From Desulfobulbus oralis (lineage in GTDB: Bacteria > Desulfobacterota > Desulfobulbia > Desulfobulbales > Desulfobulbaceae): 64,000 nucleotides of DNA. How positions within the stretch are numbered: the stretch's first letter is position 1; each line of letters opens with the position of its first letter. Under the pieces are notes generated by a model, which was not told where the DNA came from, ran no database searches, and worked only from the letters and a program-made list of their open reading frames with translations. The position numbers and the translations under genes were made by a program. Below are positions 17,995 to 28,268 of the stretch, one piece after another. The stretch is from NCBI RefSeq assembly GCF_002952055.1, contig NZ_CP021255.1, positions 1,897,501-1,961,500 of the forward strand, written 5' to 3'.

Positions 17995-19113
17995 TTACAA
18001 CACGTTGAAGATGATGGTGAGAATGGAGTCGGAGACAACGATGAAGACGATGGAGGTGACCACCGCCGAGGTGGTGGCTTCGCCCACGGCCATGGCGCTG
18101 CGACCGCATGCCATGCCGCGCAGGCAGCCGGCAAAACCGATCAGGATGCCAAAGACCGCGCTTTTGGCGAGACCCTGCATACAGTGGGAGAGTCTGACGG
18201 AGTGCATGGCCTGATGCATGAATTCACTGGGTGAGAGGCCCAGAACGGTCTGGCCGATGAACACGCCGCCCAGGATGCCCATGAGATCGGCATAGACGCA
18301 GAGCAGCGGCATCATCACGGCCAGGGCAAAGAGCCTGGGCAGCACCAGAAAGGCAATGGGCGAAATGCCCATGGTACGCAGGGCGTCGATCTCCTCGTTG
18401 GTCTGCATGGTGCCGAGCTGGGCGGCATAGGCCGCGCCGATGCGGCCGGCAATAATGATGCCGCTCATGAGGGCGCCCATCTCCATGACCATGCCCAAAG
18501 CGACCAGATTGGCGATATAGATTTCCGCGCCGAAGAGCTGGAGCTGCACCGCGCCGACAAAGGAAAGAATGACCCCAACCAGGACCGCGATCAGGCTCAC
18601 GATGGGCAGCGATTCCACTCCGCAGACCTGAACGAAGTACAGAAAATCCTGCATCCTGAAGGCCGATTTGCCGGTGCAGAGCCGCGGCAGCTCCAGGACG
18701 ATCTCGCCCGTGAAGGTCGCCAGATCGCGGGTGGCCTGCCAGACGCCAATCGCCTTTTCGCCAAGGAGGTAGAGCAGGGAAGCCCTGTCGCTCTGATGCC
18801 CTGCAGCTTTGCCCTGGCTCTGGGCGGCAAGCTCGAGGAGCCGGAGCGCGCCTGCCGGCAGCGCTTCGTTTTGCAGGCGAAGCGATCGTTTGTCTGCGGC
18901 TGCGGCCAGCTCCCGCAAAAAGAGCAGCAGGCGAGTGTCCCAGACCCCCAGGGCTGCGCCGTTTACGGTCACCCCTGCGGTGGCCGCAGCAATCATCCGA
19001 AGCGCCTGATCAGGCGCGGGCGCGGCGCTGGCCAGTGTCCAATCGCCCTTCAGATCGATACGGACACTGCCGGGTGTAGGCTGGCTGATGGTGTAGGCCG
19101 GAACCTGGAGCAT
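17995..19113 (-). CDS. mlaE: MlaE-like permease with N-terminal STAS-like domain
   Basis: 372 residues, longer than E. coli MlaE (about 260) because of an N-terminal ~110-residue extension resembling a STAS fold (VRIDLKGDWTLA, then LLLFLRELAAAA). STAS-containing MlaE proteins are known in delta- and other Proteobacteria and replace a separate MlaB. The permease part contains the conserved EIYIANLVALGMVMEMGALMSG and LRTMGISPIAFLVLPRL regions and about five membrane segments. It is the first gene of the operon. The region upstream (19114-19567) should hold the promoter, but I could not identify one convincingly. Confidence 0.9.
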   Translation of the reverse strand: MLQVPAYTISQPTPGSVRIDLKGDWTLASAAPAPDQALRMIAAATAGVTVNGAALGVWDTRLLLFLRELAAAADKRSLRLQNEALPAGALRLLELAAQSQGKAAGHQSDRASLLYLLGEKAIGVWQATRDLATFTGEIVLELPRLCTGKSAFRMQDFLYFVQVCGVESLPIVSLIAVLVGVILSFVGAVQLQLFGAEIYIANLVALGMVMEMGALMSGIIIAGRIGAAYAAQLGTMQTNEEIDALRTMGISPIAFLVLPRLFALAVMMPLLCVYADLMGILGGVFIGQTVLGLSPSEFMHQAMHSVRLSHCMQGLAKSAVFGILIGFAGCLRGMACGRSAMAVGEATTSAVVTSIVFIVVSDSILTIIFNVL

Positions 19114-19567
19114 GGGAGATTTCGGGACGGAAGCTGGGTGCTGGGCTTTTTATCGCCTGGTGGCCGCATATCAATACATTGCCACCAGCACAGATTCATT
19201 GCAATTATTTTTTACAGTTCTTTTTGTGTGCTTTCAATTTTTTCATGGTCCAAGCATCTTCTGGTGTTTTTTTCAGAAATCCACATTCATATCTCCATAT
19301 GTTTCCCAGGTATAAGGTTTTAAAATAAATAATTTCTTGAACTCCCTTTAAATTTGAGCAGACCCAATTAAGCAGAAGCTGATGCCATTCATAGAGATGT
19401 ATTAAAACGTCTCGAATATTTTTATACCGTATCCAATGGGCCTCTTGCTTCTTCTGTGAAATCAAAGGGTGTCGACTACTCATTCATTTCACGTTGTGCA
19501 GGGAGAAGTAAAAAAACTGCCTTTCGCCGCCTTGAGCGACAGCGAAAGGCACTGGTTTTACAAGAGG
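19114..19567. other. AT-rich intergenic region between mlaE and rubredoxin
   Basis: About 450 bases of markedly lower GC content than the flanking genes. It contains a 92-codon minus-strand open frame (19205-19483) rich in lysine and tryptophan, with no ribosome site and no family I recognise, so it is not called as a gene. No convincing tRNA, terminator or repeat was seen. Confidence 0.4.
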
Positions 19568-19726
19568 TCAGTCGGCCGGATAGAAGTACTCCTTTTCGGC
19601 TCCGCAACGCGGACAGACCCAGTCCTCCGGCAGATCGGAAAAGGGGGTTCCCGGCGGGATGTTGTGTTCGGGATCGCCTTCGGCAGGGTCATACACGTAA
19701 CCGCAGGGGCATTCCATTTTCTGCAT
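19568..19726 (-). CDS. rub: Rubredoxin
   Basis: A 52-residue protein. Four cysteines occur in the two rubredoxin knuckles, ECPCGYVYD near residue 5 (C-x-C-G spacing, one residue shorter than the canonical CxxCG) and VCPRCGA near residue 39. The core reads [24 protein letters not shown], near identical to the family pattern. A clear AAAGGAG lies a few bases before the ATG. Rubredoxin carries single electrons in the cytosol and typically supplies flavodiiron proteins or rubrerythrin, so the flavodiiron protein at 11814-13007 is a plausible partner. The first knuckle CPCG instead of CxxCG deserves a check but occurs in other short rubredoxins. Confidence 0.93.
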   Translation of the reverse strand: MQKMECPCGYVYDPAEGDPEHNIPPGTPFSDLPEDWVCPRCGAEKEYFYPAD

Positions 19727-19938
19727 GGGCTATCTCCTTTGTTTAAGGTGGGTGAACAATACCCTGCCCTCTGGGGCAGGATGCCGTAAACGGCGGCGCC
19801 ATAGCTGCCGACAACGCGTATGATATTCATTCCTAGTGACATGCACAAGAAAAAGCTGCAGTTCCGCCAAAAGGCCCCGGATTCACGAATCGGAAGGGTC
19901 GTGTACTGCTTTCCTGCAGAGTTTGCAGTAATTATCCC

Positions 19939-19968
19939 TTGACAGAGACCCTGTCAATAAGGTCTATT
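19939..19968 (+). promoter_or_regulatory. Likely sigma-70 promoter of rplU-rpmA
   Basis: TTGACA at 19939-19944 is a perfect -35 box. TCTATT at 19963-19968, 18 bases later, is an acceptable -10 box. It lies about 50 bases upstream of the rplU start and faces the right way. Confidence 0.55.
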
Positions 19969-20017
19969 TACCCTTCGCATGTTTTCTCGCAGAACGCTTA
20001 TGCACGAGGAGGTGCCC

Positions 20018-20329
20018 ATGTATGCGATTATCCGCACCGGCGGCAAACAATATCAGGTGGCAGCCGGCGACCGGCTCAAGGTGGAAAAACTGGAAGGCGA
20101 GGTCGGCTCCACGGTTGAACTTCAGGATGTCCTTCTGGTGGTCAACGGCGACAATGTTTCTGTCGGCCGTCCTCTGGTCGAAGGCGCGAAGGTGAGCGCC
20201 ACCATTGTGGAGCAGGGCCGGCAGAAAAAAATCATTGTCTTCAAGAAAAAGCGCCGTAAGGGCTATCAGGTGAAGCGCGGCCACCGGCAATTCTATACTG
20301 CGCTCAATATCGACACCATCACCGCATAG
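20018..20329 (+). CDS. rplU: Ribosomal protein bL21
   Basis: 103 residues, exactly the family length. It begins [14 protein letters not shown] and includes [22 protein letters not shown], the conserved rRNA-binding tail, before a short C-terminal strand. The ATG at 20018 is preceded by GAGGAGG; an upstream ATG at 19979 in frame adds a non-homologous extension and is rejected. The order rplU-rpmA-obgE is widely conserved in bacteria, and the protein binds 23S rRNA in the large subunit. Confidence 0.97.
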   Translation: MYAIIRTGGKQYQVAAGDRLKVEKLEGEVGSTVELQDVLLVVNGDNVSVGRPLVEGAKVSATIVEQGRQKKIIVFKKKRRKGYQVKRGHRQFYTALNIDTITA

Positions 20330-20355
20330 TCGGCGGTTGACAGGGAGGGAAGAAA

Positions 20356-20616
20356 ATGGCACACAAGAAGGCAGGTGGCAGTTCGAGGAATGGCCGCGAC
20401 AGCGCGGGCCAGCGACGCGGCGTCAAGCGCTTTGGCGGGCAGACAGTAAGCGCCGGTACCATCCTGGTACGGCAACTGGGCACCCGTATTCATCCTGGCG
20501 CCAATGTGGGCTGCGGTCGGGATTACACGCTTTTTGCCAAAATCGATGGTGTGGTGCAGTATGAAACTTTTGGTCAGGGGCGCAAGCGGGCGGCTGTGTA
20601 TCCTGTCGCAGAGTAG
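20356..20616 (+). CDS. rpmA: Ribosomal protein bL27
   Basis: 86 residues starting [16 protein letters not shown], which is the canonical start. It continues [12 protein letters not shown] and [17 protein letters not shown], all hallmark segments. The flexible N-terminus reaches the peptidyl-transferase centre. The Firmicute-type N-terminal cleavage extension is absent. It lies 26 bases after rplU with GGAGGGAAG before the start, so the two ribosomal genes are translated from one message. Confidence 0.97.
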   Translation: MAHKKAGGSSRNGRDSAGQRRGVKRFGGQTVSAGTILVRQLGTRIHPGANVGCGRDYTLFAKIDGVVQYETFGQGRKRAAVYPVAE

Positions 20617-20680
20617 CACGGCGACCTTGCCCCGGCCGGAAGCCGGCTGGCGGCAATTGGTTCGGCAATGAGATTGCTCT

Positions 20681-20713
20681 ACCGGCACCGACAACAGGTG
20701 GTGCCGGTTTTTT
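20681..20713 (+). terminator. Rho-independent terminator after rpmA
   Basis: ACCGGCACC at 20681-20689 pairs with GGTGCCGGT at 20700-20708 around a 10-base loop and is followed by a T run. It would end the rplU-rpmA message before obgE. Confidence 0.8.
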
Positions 20714-20725
20714 GTATTCTATTAA

Positions 20726-21771
<1,046 letters not shown>

Positions 21772-21772
<1 letters not shown>

Positions 21773-22950
21773 TGGACCAGCTCTCTCTGGAAGACGGGCT
21801 TTTTGAGCGTCAGACCCTCTACGATCAGGCCCGCCGGGTGGTGGTCAAAGTGGGCAGCGCGGTGGTGACCAACGATGAGGGCATCAACAGAACCATCATT
21901 GCCCAACTGGCGCAGCAGCTCAGCCTCCTGAAGGCGACCGGGCGGGAGATCATTCTGGTCTCTTCCGGCGCCATCGCCACGGGCCGCCGGCATTTGCACC
22001 AGGTCAGAATGCCGCATGAGCCGCTCAAGATGAAGCAGGCCTTCGCCGCCACCGGTCAGGGGCTCTTGATGCAGGCCTACGAACAGGCCTTTTCGGCGCA
22101 CGGGCAGCCGGTTGCCCAGATCCTGCTCACCCATGCCGATCTTTCCAGCCGCGAGCGCTACCTCAACGCGCGCAACACCATCTTCACCCTCTTCGAGTTC
22201 GGGGTCATCCCGATTCTGAACGAAAACGACACGGTTTCCGTAGAGGAGCTGCGCTTTTCCGACAACGACACCCTGGCCGCGCTCATCACCAACATGATCG
22301 GTGCGGACATGCTCATCATTCTGAGCGACGTGAGCGGGCTCTACACAGGCAATCCCGCGACAGATCCGGAGGCGCGGCCCGTGTACACCGTGACGCGCAT
22401 CGACCACAGAATCGAGGCCATGGCAGGCCAGACGACCAGCAGCGTGGGCACCGGCGGCATGGCGGCCAAGATCCGGGCGGCCAAGATGGTGGCGGCCTGC
22501 GGGGGTTCCTCCTTCATCGGGCCGGGCAGGCGGGCGGATATTCTGCAGGCCCTCTTTTCCGGCGAGCCGGTGGGCACCTTTTTTCTGCCGGACAACAGCC
22601 GGGCCATCAACAGCCGCAAACACTGGATCGCCTACGTGCTGAAGCCCCAGGGCGAGCTGGTGGTGGATGCGGGCGCGGTGCGGGCCCTGGTGGAAAAGGG
22701 CAGGAGCCTTCTGCCGTCGGGCATTGTGGCAGTGCGGGGTCACTTCGGGCCGGGCGCGCCGGTGCACTGTGTGGACAGGGAAGGGGCGCTCATCGCGGCC
22801 GGTCTGGCCAACTATTCGGCAGCGGACATTCTGAGTATCCGGGGTAGAAAGAGTGCGGAAATCGCTGCCATTCTGGGGCACAAGGATCACGACGAGGTCA
22901 TTCACCGCGACAATCTGGTGCTCTTTGGCGGCAGCAGTGCGGACGATTAA
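21772..22950 (+). CDS. proB: Glutamate 5-kinase
   Basis: 392 residues. The amino-acid kinase domain begins VVVKVGSAVVTND near residue 22 and includes LVSSGAIATG, LNENDTVSVEEL and the substrate loop GTGGMAAKI near 230. A C-terminal PUA domain occupies about residues 295-375, as in E. coli ProB. The enzyme phosphorylates glutamate in the first step of proline synthesis and is usually feedback-inhibited by proline. The ATG at 21772 overlaps the obgE stop and has GGAGGAAAG upstream. A longer start within obgE is rejected. Confidence 0.96.
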
Positions 22951-22968
22951 CAGCAACAGGAAAGGGCC

Positions 22969-24228
22969 ATGACAGAGATTGCAGGCCGGATGAGGGCCAT
23001 GGCGCGGCAGGCGAAGTCCGCGGCCACGGTTTTGCGCGCCCTGGAGAGCGGGACGAAAAACGCCGTTCTTCGGGAGCTGGCCGCGCTTTTGCGGGAAAAG
23101 CAGGCGCAGATTCAGCAGGAAAATGCGCTCGACCTGGAGGCCGGGGCCCGGAAGGGCCTGAGCCAGGCCATGCTGGCCCGGCTGGAGCTGAGCGACAGGG
23201 TCATGGCCGAGATGGTGCAGGGCCTGCACGAGGTGGCGGATATGGCCGATCCGCTTGGGGAGATCGGCGATATGCAGCGGCGGCCCTCCGGCATTCTGGT
23301 GGGCCGGATGCGCGTTCCCCTGGGCGTGATCCTGATGATTTACGAATCCAGGCCCAATGTCACCATCGACTCCGCGGCCCTTTGTCTGAAATCCGGCAAC
23401 GCGGTGATTCTGCGCGGCGGTTCCGAGGCCCTGCGCTCCAATCTGGCTCTGGCCGCGGTGTCTCACGAGGCGCTTTCCCGGCACCAGCTCGATCCGGATC
23501 TGGTGCAGGTCGTGCCCACGACGGAGCGCAGTGCCATCGATGCGCTTCTGGAGCAGGAGGACTGCATTGATCTGGTCATCCCGCGGGGCGGCGAGGGCCT
23601 GCTCCGGGCGGTCACGGCCAAGTCCCGCATTCCGGTGCTGAAACACTACAGGGGGGTGTGTCACGCCTTTGTGGACGAAAGCGCGGACATCGACGCCGCA
23701 CTGCGGGTCGTGGTGAGCGCCAAGGTGCAGCGGCCCAGCGCCTGCAACGCCCTGGAAGGCCTGCTGGTGCACCGGAATATTGCCCAGGAATTTTTGCCCG
23801 GAGCGGCGGAGGCCCTGCATCGGGAGCAGGTGCGGCTCCTGGGCTGCGAGCGGAGCCAGACGCTGTCCCCGCATATCGAGGCCGCGGCGGAGACGGACTG
23901 GGGCCGGGAATTTCTCGACCTCGCCATGACCGTGCGCGTGGTGCAGGATATGGACGAGGCCCTGGCCTGGATCGAGCGTTACGGCTCCAGGCACACGGAA
24001 AGCATCCTGACCGGGTCTTATGCGAATGCCAGGCGTTTCCTGCGGGAGGTCGATGCCTCGGCGGTCATGGTCAATGCCTCCACGCGCTTCAATGACGGCG
24101 GCCAGTTCGGCCTGGGCCTGGAGATCGGCATTTCCACCTCGAAGCTGCACGCCTACGGTCCCATGGGCCTGAACGAACTCACCACCCGGAAGTTCGTGGT
24201 TTTGGGCAACGGCGAAATCCGCGCCTGA
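22969..24228 (+). CDS. proA: Gamma-glutamyl phosphate reductase
   Basis: 419 residues, standard length. Key segments are IYESRPNVTIDSAALCLKSG, AVILRGGSEA and the catalytic cysteine in RPSACNALEGLLVH near residue 255, followed by NASTRFNDGGQFGLGLEIGIST. It reduces glutamyl phosphate to glutamate semialdehyde with NADPH, taking the product of ProB 18 bases upstream. Together they form the committed proline pathway; proC is not in the window. Confidence 0.97.
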   Translation: MTEIAGRMRAMARQAKSAATVLRALESGTKNAVLRELAALLREKQAQIQQENALDLEAGARKGLSQAMLARLELSDRVMAEMVQGLHEVADMADPLGEIGDMQRRPSGILVGRMRVPLGVILMIYESRPNVTIDSAALCLKSGNAVILRGGSEALRSNLALAAVSHEALSRHQLDPDLVQVVPTTERSAIDALLEQEDCIDLVIPRGGEGLLRAVTAKSRIPVLKHYRGVCHAFVDESADIDAALRVVVSAKVQRPSACNALEGLLVHRNIAQEFLPGAAEALHREQVRLLGCERSQTLSPHIEAAAETDWGREFLDLAMTVRVVQDMDEALAWIERYGSRHTESILTGSYANARRFLREVDASAVMVNASTRFNDGGQFGLGLEIGISTSKLHAYGPMGLNELTTRKFVVLGNGEIRA

Positions 24229-24240
24229 TGCGGCCCTGAA

Positions 24241-24885
24241 GTGGCGGGCATCGGTATCTACGGCGGCACCTTCGACCCGGTGCACCAGACGCACCTGGCT
24301 CTGGCCCGTCTGGTGCGCGACCGTTTTCGCCTGGGCGAAGTGCTGATTGTGCTGGCCCCCGAGCCGCCCCACAAGTGCGGCGCCTTTGCCCCCTTTGCCG
24401 AGCGCGCGGCCATGCTGGAGCTCGCGCTCGCCAGCGAGCCGGACTGCGCCCGCATCCGCTGCTCCCGGATCGAAGCAGATCTGCCCCGGCCTTCCTACAC
24501 GATTCACACCGTGGAGGCGATCATGCGCCGCCACGCCGACGCGCATTGTTATCTGGTCATAGGCCTGGATTCTCTGGCCGCGCTGCCGGAGTGGCACCGG
24601 GCCGAAGAGCTGATGGCCCTGGTGGACATGATTGCCGTCAATCGGGGCGCCGCACTGCCTGGGGAAATCCAGGGCCTTGTTGCCCGCCTCCGGCCCGCCT
24701 GTCGGCCGCTTCGGGAAAACCTCTGGATCAACACGGCGGGCAGGGCGCTGCACCTCGTGCCGGATTTTCACATGCCCCATTCCTCCACCGCCATCCGGGC
24801 CGCCCTGGCGGCAGGAGCAGAACCGGACGGCCTGCCGCCTGCGGTGCTGGCCCATATCCGCAGGCGCCACCTCTATTCGAGCTGA
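24241..24885 (+). CDS. nadD: Nicotinate-nucleotide adenylyltransferase
   Basis: 214 residues with the nucleotidyltransferase motif GGTFDPVHQTHL near the N-terminus and the C-terminal HSSTAIR (the SxTxxR signature). The enzyme joins nicotinate mononucleotide with ATP to give deamido-NAD. The start is a GTG at 24241, the only start that leaves the short strand IGIYGG intact. The order obgE-proB-proA-nadD is common in Deltaproteobacteria. In many genomes rsfS follows nadD, but here a helicase gene starts one base after the stop. Confidence 0.95.
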   Translation: MAGIGIYGGTFDPVHQTHLALARLVRDRFRLGEVLIVLAPEPPHKCGAFAPFAERAAMLELALASEPDCARIRCSRIEADLPRPSYTIHTVEAIMRRHADAHCYLVIGLDSLAALPEWHRAEELMALVDMIAVNRGAALPGEIQGLVARLRPACRPLRENLWINTAGRALHLVPDFHMPHSSTAIRAALAAGAEPDGLPPAVLAHIRRRHLYSS

Positions 24886-24886
24886 C

Positions 24887-27800
24887 ATGCGCTGTATCGC
24901 CGATCTCCACATTCATTCCCTCTTTTCCCGCGCCACCAGCAAAAGCAGCCACCTGCGCGGCCTGGCGGCCTGGGCCGCGGTCAAGGGCATTGACCTGGTG
25001 GCGACAGGCGATTTCACCCACCCCGGCTGGTTCGCCCATCTCTACGAAGAGCTGATGCCCGCCGAACCCGGCCTGTTCCGTCTGAAGCCCGACCCGCTCT
25101 ACGATTATGCCGCGCTGTTGCCCGAGGGGCTCTGCCCCGAGCGCCACCCGGAGGAAATCCGCTTCATGCTGGGCACCGAGATCAGTTGCATCTACAAGCG
25201 GGCAGGGCGGGTGCGCAAGGTGCACAACCTGATTTACGCGCCGGACATGCAGGCCGTGCGCCGCATCAATGCCAAGCTGGGCGATCTGGGCAACATCAGC
25301 TCCGACGGCCGGCCCATCCTGGGTCTGGATTCCCACGACCTGCTGGAAATCGTGCTGGAGCAGAGTGCGGACGCCTTTCTAATCCCTGCCCATATCTGGA
25401 CACCCTGGTTTTCCCTCTTCGGCTCCCGGTCCGGTTTTGACCGCATTGAAGACTGCTTTGCCGACCTGACCCCGCACATCTTTGCCCTGGAAACCGGCCT
25501 GTCCTCCGACCCGGACATGAACCGGCTGCTTTCCGCGCTGGACCCCTACACCCTGGTTTCCAATTCCGACTGCCATTCGCCGGCCCGGCTGGGCCGGGAG
25601 GCCAATATCTTCGACATTGATCTGGACTATTTCGCCCTGCGCGAGGCCATCAGGACGCCCCGCGACGCAGAGGGCCGGCAGCGGATGGTTGCCACAGTGG
25701 AATTTTTTCCGGAAGAGGGCAAGTACCACGCCGATGGTCACAGGAAATGCGGCGTGTGCCTGGAGCCGCAGAAAACCAAAGAGCTGGGCGGGCTCTGTCC
25801 GGTCTGCGGCAGAGCCCTGACCGTGGGCGTGCTGCACCGGGTATTGGAGCTGGCCGATCGCAGCGTCCCCCGGTACCCGGAGGGCAGCCCGGCAGTGCGA
25901 CGGCTGGTGCCTTTGCCGGAACTCGTGGCCGAGTTGCTGGGGCTGGGCCCGGCCAGCGCCAGGGTCTGCTCGGCCTGGGTCCGCCTGGTCAATACCTTTG
26001 GCTCCGAGTTCCGTCTGCTTCTGGACACGCCTCTGGGGGACATGAAAGACTTTGGCCTGCTGGCCGAGGCGGTGTCCCGGGTACGGAGGGATGCAGTGGA
26101 GCGTCAGCCCGGCTATGACGGCGAATTCGGCCGGATGCGCGTTTTTGCGGAGGGCGAGCGCGAGCGGCTGGGCGGTCAGCAGAGCCTCTTTCCGGCGGAA
26201 TCGGCGCCGCGCAAGATACGGAAAAAGCGCTCTTTGCTGTTATCTGCGCCGGCAGCGGGCGCGCTGGCTCCGGCCGATGCCGGGCCCCAGCCACGCAGGC
26301 TGAACGAAGCCCAGCAGGCCGCAGTGATGAGCAGCGCGCCGGTGATTCTGGTGCAGGCTGGGCCGGGCACGGGCAAGACCCATACGCTCGCGAGCCGGGT
26401 GGCCCGGCTGCTGGAGGATGGTCATACCGTTTGCACGGTCATCACCTTTACCAACAAGGCGGCGGACGAACTGAAATGCCGCCTGCAGCCGGAGCGCCGG
26501 GATACCTGCCGCATCAGCACCTTTCACGGCTACTGCCTTGGGCTGCTGCGCCTGGAACGGCCCGGGCTGGCCGTGGCCGGGCCCGAGGAGCGGGGCGGCA
26601 TGCTGGCCGGCCTGTTCCCCGAAATGAACGGCCGGGAGCGGGCACAGGCGGACGAGCGTATCGGTCGTTTCCTTTTGGCGGACGAAGCGTCGGCGCCCCC
26701 TGAAGTGCAGCGTTATCTGGAGGCGCTCGCGGCCCATAGGCTCGTCGATCTGGACGATGTCTGCCGGCAGGCGCTGGCGCTTTTCCGCAAGGGCGGCCGC
26801 TTCGCGGACAGGCTCCGTAAACTGACCGGCATGCTCTTTGTCGATGAGTTTCAGGACGTGAACGCAGTGCAGTACGCGCTGGTGGCCGAAGTGGCGAAGA
26901 CCAACCCGGTCTTCTGCATCGGCGATCCGGATCAGTCCATTTACGGCTTTCGCGGGGCCAGCCCACGCTGGTTTTACCGGCTCATGGAGGATTTTGCGGC
27001 GGAACGCCATGTGCTGAGCCAGAATTACCGCAGCGGCGCCGCGATCGTCCAGGCCGCCGCGGCCGTGATTCGCCACAATCCGCATGAACTCTCCCTTGCC
27101 GCGCCGGAGTCTCTGGCGGAAAACGAGGCGAAGATCCATCTGCAGTCCTGCCAGGGCGCCCTGGACGAGGCCCGCTTCATTGCCGACCAGATCGAGGCCC
27201 AGACCGGCGGGCTGTCCCACCGGGGGGTGGAGCGCATGGAGGGCGAGGCGGCAGCGGGAGTCTCCCTTGGCGATATTGCCGTGCTGTACCGCAACCTGCG
27301 GCTGGCTTCGGCGGTGGAAAAGGTCTTTGCCGAGCGGGGCATTCCTTTTCGGCAGGTGGAACTCAGCGCCTGGTACATGCAGGGCGCGTGCCGGCTGCTC
27401 TCGAGCTGGCTGATGCTGGCAGCCTCCGGAGATGGGGTGGACCAGATGCTCTTTCTGCTGGGGCAGGAGGCGGGCCTGGGGGCCGTGCGGCTGGGGCAGG
27501 CGCAGGCGCTGCTGCGAGGCTCCCGGGAGGCAGGCCTGCCGGGTTTGCTTGATGCGCTTGCAGGCATGAGGACGGCACCGGCCGGCTTTCTGCATCTGGC
27601 ACAGGAGGTGGCGGCACTGGCCGAAGGCGATCGGCCGCTTCCCGAGCTGGTGGATACGCTGATCGGGTTTTTGGCCGCGCATTACGGCAAGGCTTTTGCC
27701 CCGGAGGATGCCCGGGTTCTGCGCCTGCGGGAAAACGCGGTCAGCTTTCCGGATTTGCCCGCCTTTGCGGCGAACCTGGAGCGCTACCGGGATTCCGTGC

Positions 27801-28198
27801 TCTACGATCCAAAGGCCCAGGCCGTGACGCTTTCCACCCTGCATGCGGCCAAGGGGCTGGAGTTTGACGTGGTCTTTCTCTGCGCTTGCGAGCAGGGCAT
27901 ACTGCCGGGCGCGCCGCGGGAGACGCTGGACGAGGCAGGTCTGCAGGCGCATCTCGAGGAGGAGCGCCGCCTCTTCTATGTGGGCATGACCCGCGCCAGG
28001 CGGACACTCTACTGCACCTGGTGCGCGCTCCGTCACGGCTTTGGCCAGACTGGTCCGGAGCCTGGGCCCTCGCCCTTTCTCTTCGAGTTCAGCCCGGAGC
28101 TGCTCAGTCCGGCCCCGCTCATCCGGCCGGCGGCCCGAAAGAAACGGGCCAGGCTCAGGCAGCTGGCCCTCTTTGCCGACAGGAAGCCGGACGAGTGA
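24887..28198 (+). CDS. Endonuclease Q-like PHP domain fused to UvrD/Rep-type helicase
   Basis: About 1103 residues in one uninterrupted frame. Residues 1-400 match the endonuclease Q family: DLHIHSLFSRATS at the start, GTEISCIYK, PAHIWTPWFSLFGS, SNSDCHSP, and a zinc module CGVCLEP...CPVCG near 288-308. Residues from about 475 form a superfamily 1A helicase with Walker A GPGTGKTHT near 492, DEFQDVNAVQ near 652, GDPDQSIYGFRG, TLHAAKGLEFDVVFL near 984 and YVGMTRAR near 1030. EndoQ nicks DNA 5' of deaminated bases. Fused to a 3'-5' helicase it would join lesion incision and strand removal. The ATG at 24887 begins right after nadD. Free-standing EndoQ is known in archaea and some bacteria; the fusion is read directly here. 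Confidence 0.92.
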   Translation: MRCIADLHIHSLFSRATSKSSHLRGLAAWAAVKGIDLVATGDFTHPGWFAHLYEELMPAEPGLFRLKPDPLYDYAALLPEGLCPERHPEEIRFMLGTEISCIYKRAGRVRKVHNLIYAPDMQAVRRINAKLGDLGNISSDGRPILGLDSHDLLEIVLEQSADAFLIPAHIWTPWFSLFGSRSGFDRIEDCFADLTPHIFALETGLSSDPDMNRLLSALDPYTLVSNSDCHSPARLGREANIFDIDLDYFALREAIRTPRDAEGRQRMVATVEFFPEEGKYHADGHRKCGVCLEPQKTKELGGLCPVCGRALTVGVLHRVLELADRSVPRYPEGSPAVRRLVPLPELVAELLGLGPASARVCSAWVRLVNTFGSEFRLLLDTPLGDMKDFGLLAEAVSRVRRDAVERQPGYDGEFGRMRVFAEGERERLGGQQSLFPAESAPRKIRKKRSLLLSAPAAGALAPADAGPQPRRLNEAQQAAVMSSAPVILVQAGPGTGKTHTLASRVARLLEDGHTVCTVITFTNKAADELKCRLQPERRDTCRISTFHGYCLGLLRLERPGLAVAGPEERGGMLAGLFPEMNGRERAQADERIGRFLLADEASAPPEVQRYLEALAAHRLVDLDDVCRQALALFRKGGRFADRLRKLTGMLFVDEFQDVNAVQYALVAEVAKTNPVFCIGDPDQSIYGFRGASPRWFYRLMEDFAAERHVLSQNYRSGAAIVQAAAAVIRHNPHELSLAAPESLAENEAKIHLQSCQGALDEARFIADQIEAQTGGLSHRGVERMEGEAAAGVSLGDIAVLYRNLRLASAVEKVFAERGIPFRQVELSAWYMQGACRLLSSWLMLAASGDGVDQMLFLLGQEAGLGAVRLGQAQALLRGSREAGLPGLLDALAGMRTAPAGFLHLAQEVAALAEGDRPLPELVDTLIGFLAAHYGKAFAPEDARVLRLRENAVSFPDLPAFAANLERYRDSVLYDPKAQAVTLSTLHAAKGLEFDVVFLCACEQGILPGAPRETLDEAGLQAHLEEERRLFYVGMTRARRTLYCTWCALRHGFGQTGPEPGPSPFLFEFSPELLSPAPLIRPAARKKRARLRQLALFADRKPDE

Positions 28199-28268
28199 GG
28201 ATCTGAGGCGGAAAGATACCCGGGCGCTATCTGCCCGGCAGACAGGCAAGCCGCTTGGGCCAGCTTCG

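Noticed and set aside
16220-18109. One 629-codon minus-strand frame that would make a long MCE fusion
   Set aside because: Only the part from 17224 down looks like protein. The rest is the mlaF region read in the wrong frame.
19205-19483. A 92-codon minus-strand frame upstream of mlaE
   Set aside because: No ribosome site and no recognisable domain. It is mentioned only within the intergenic entry.
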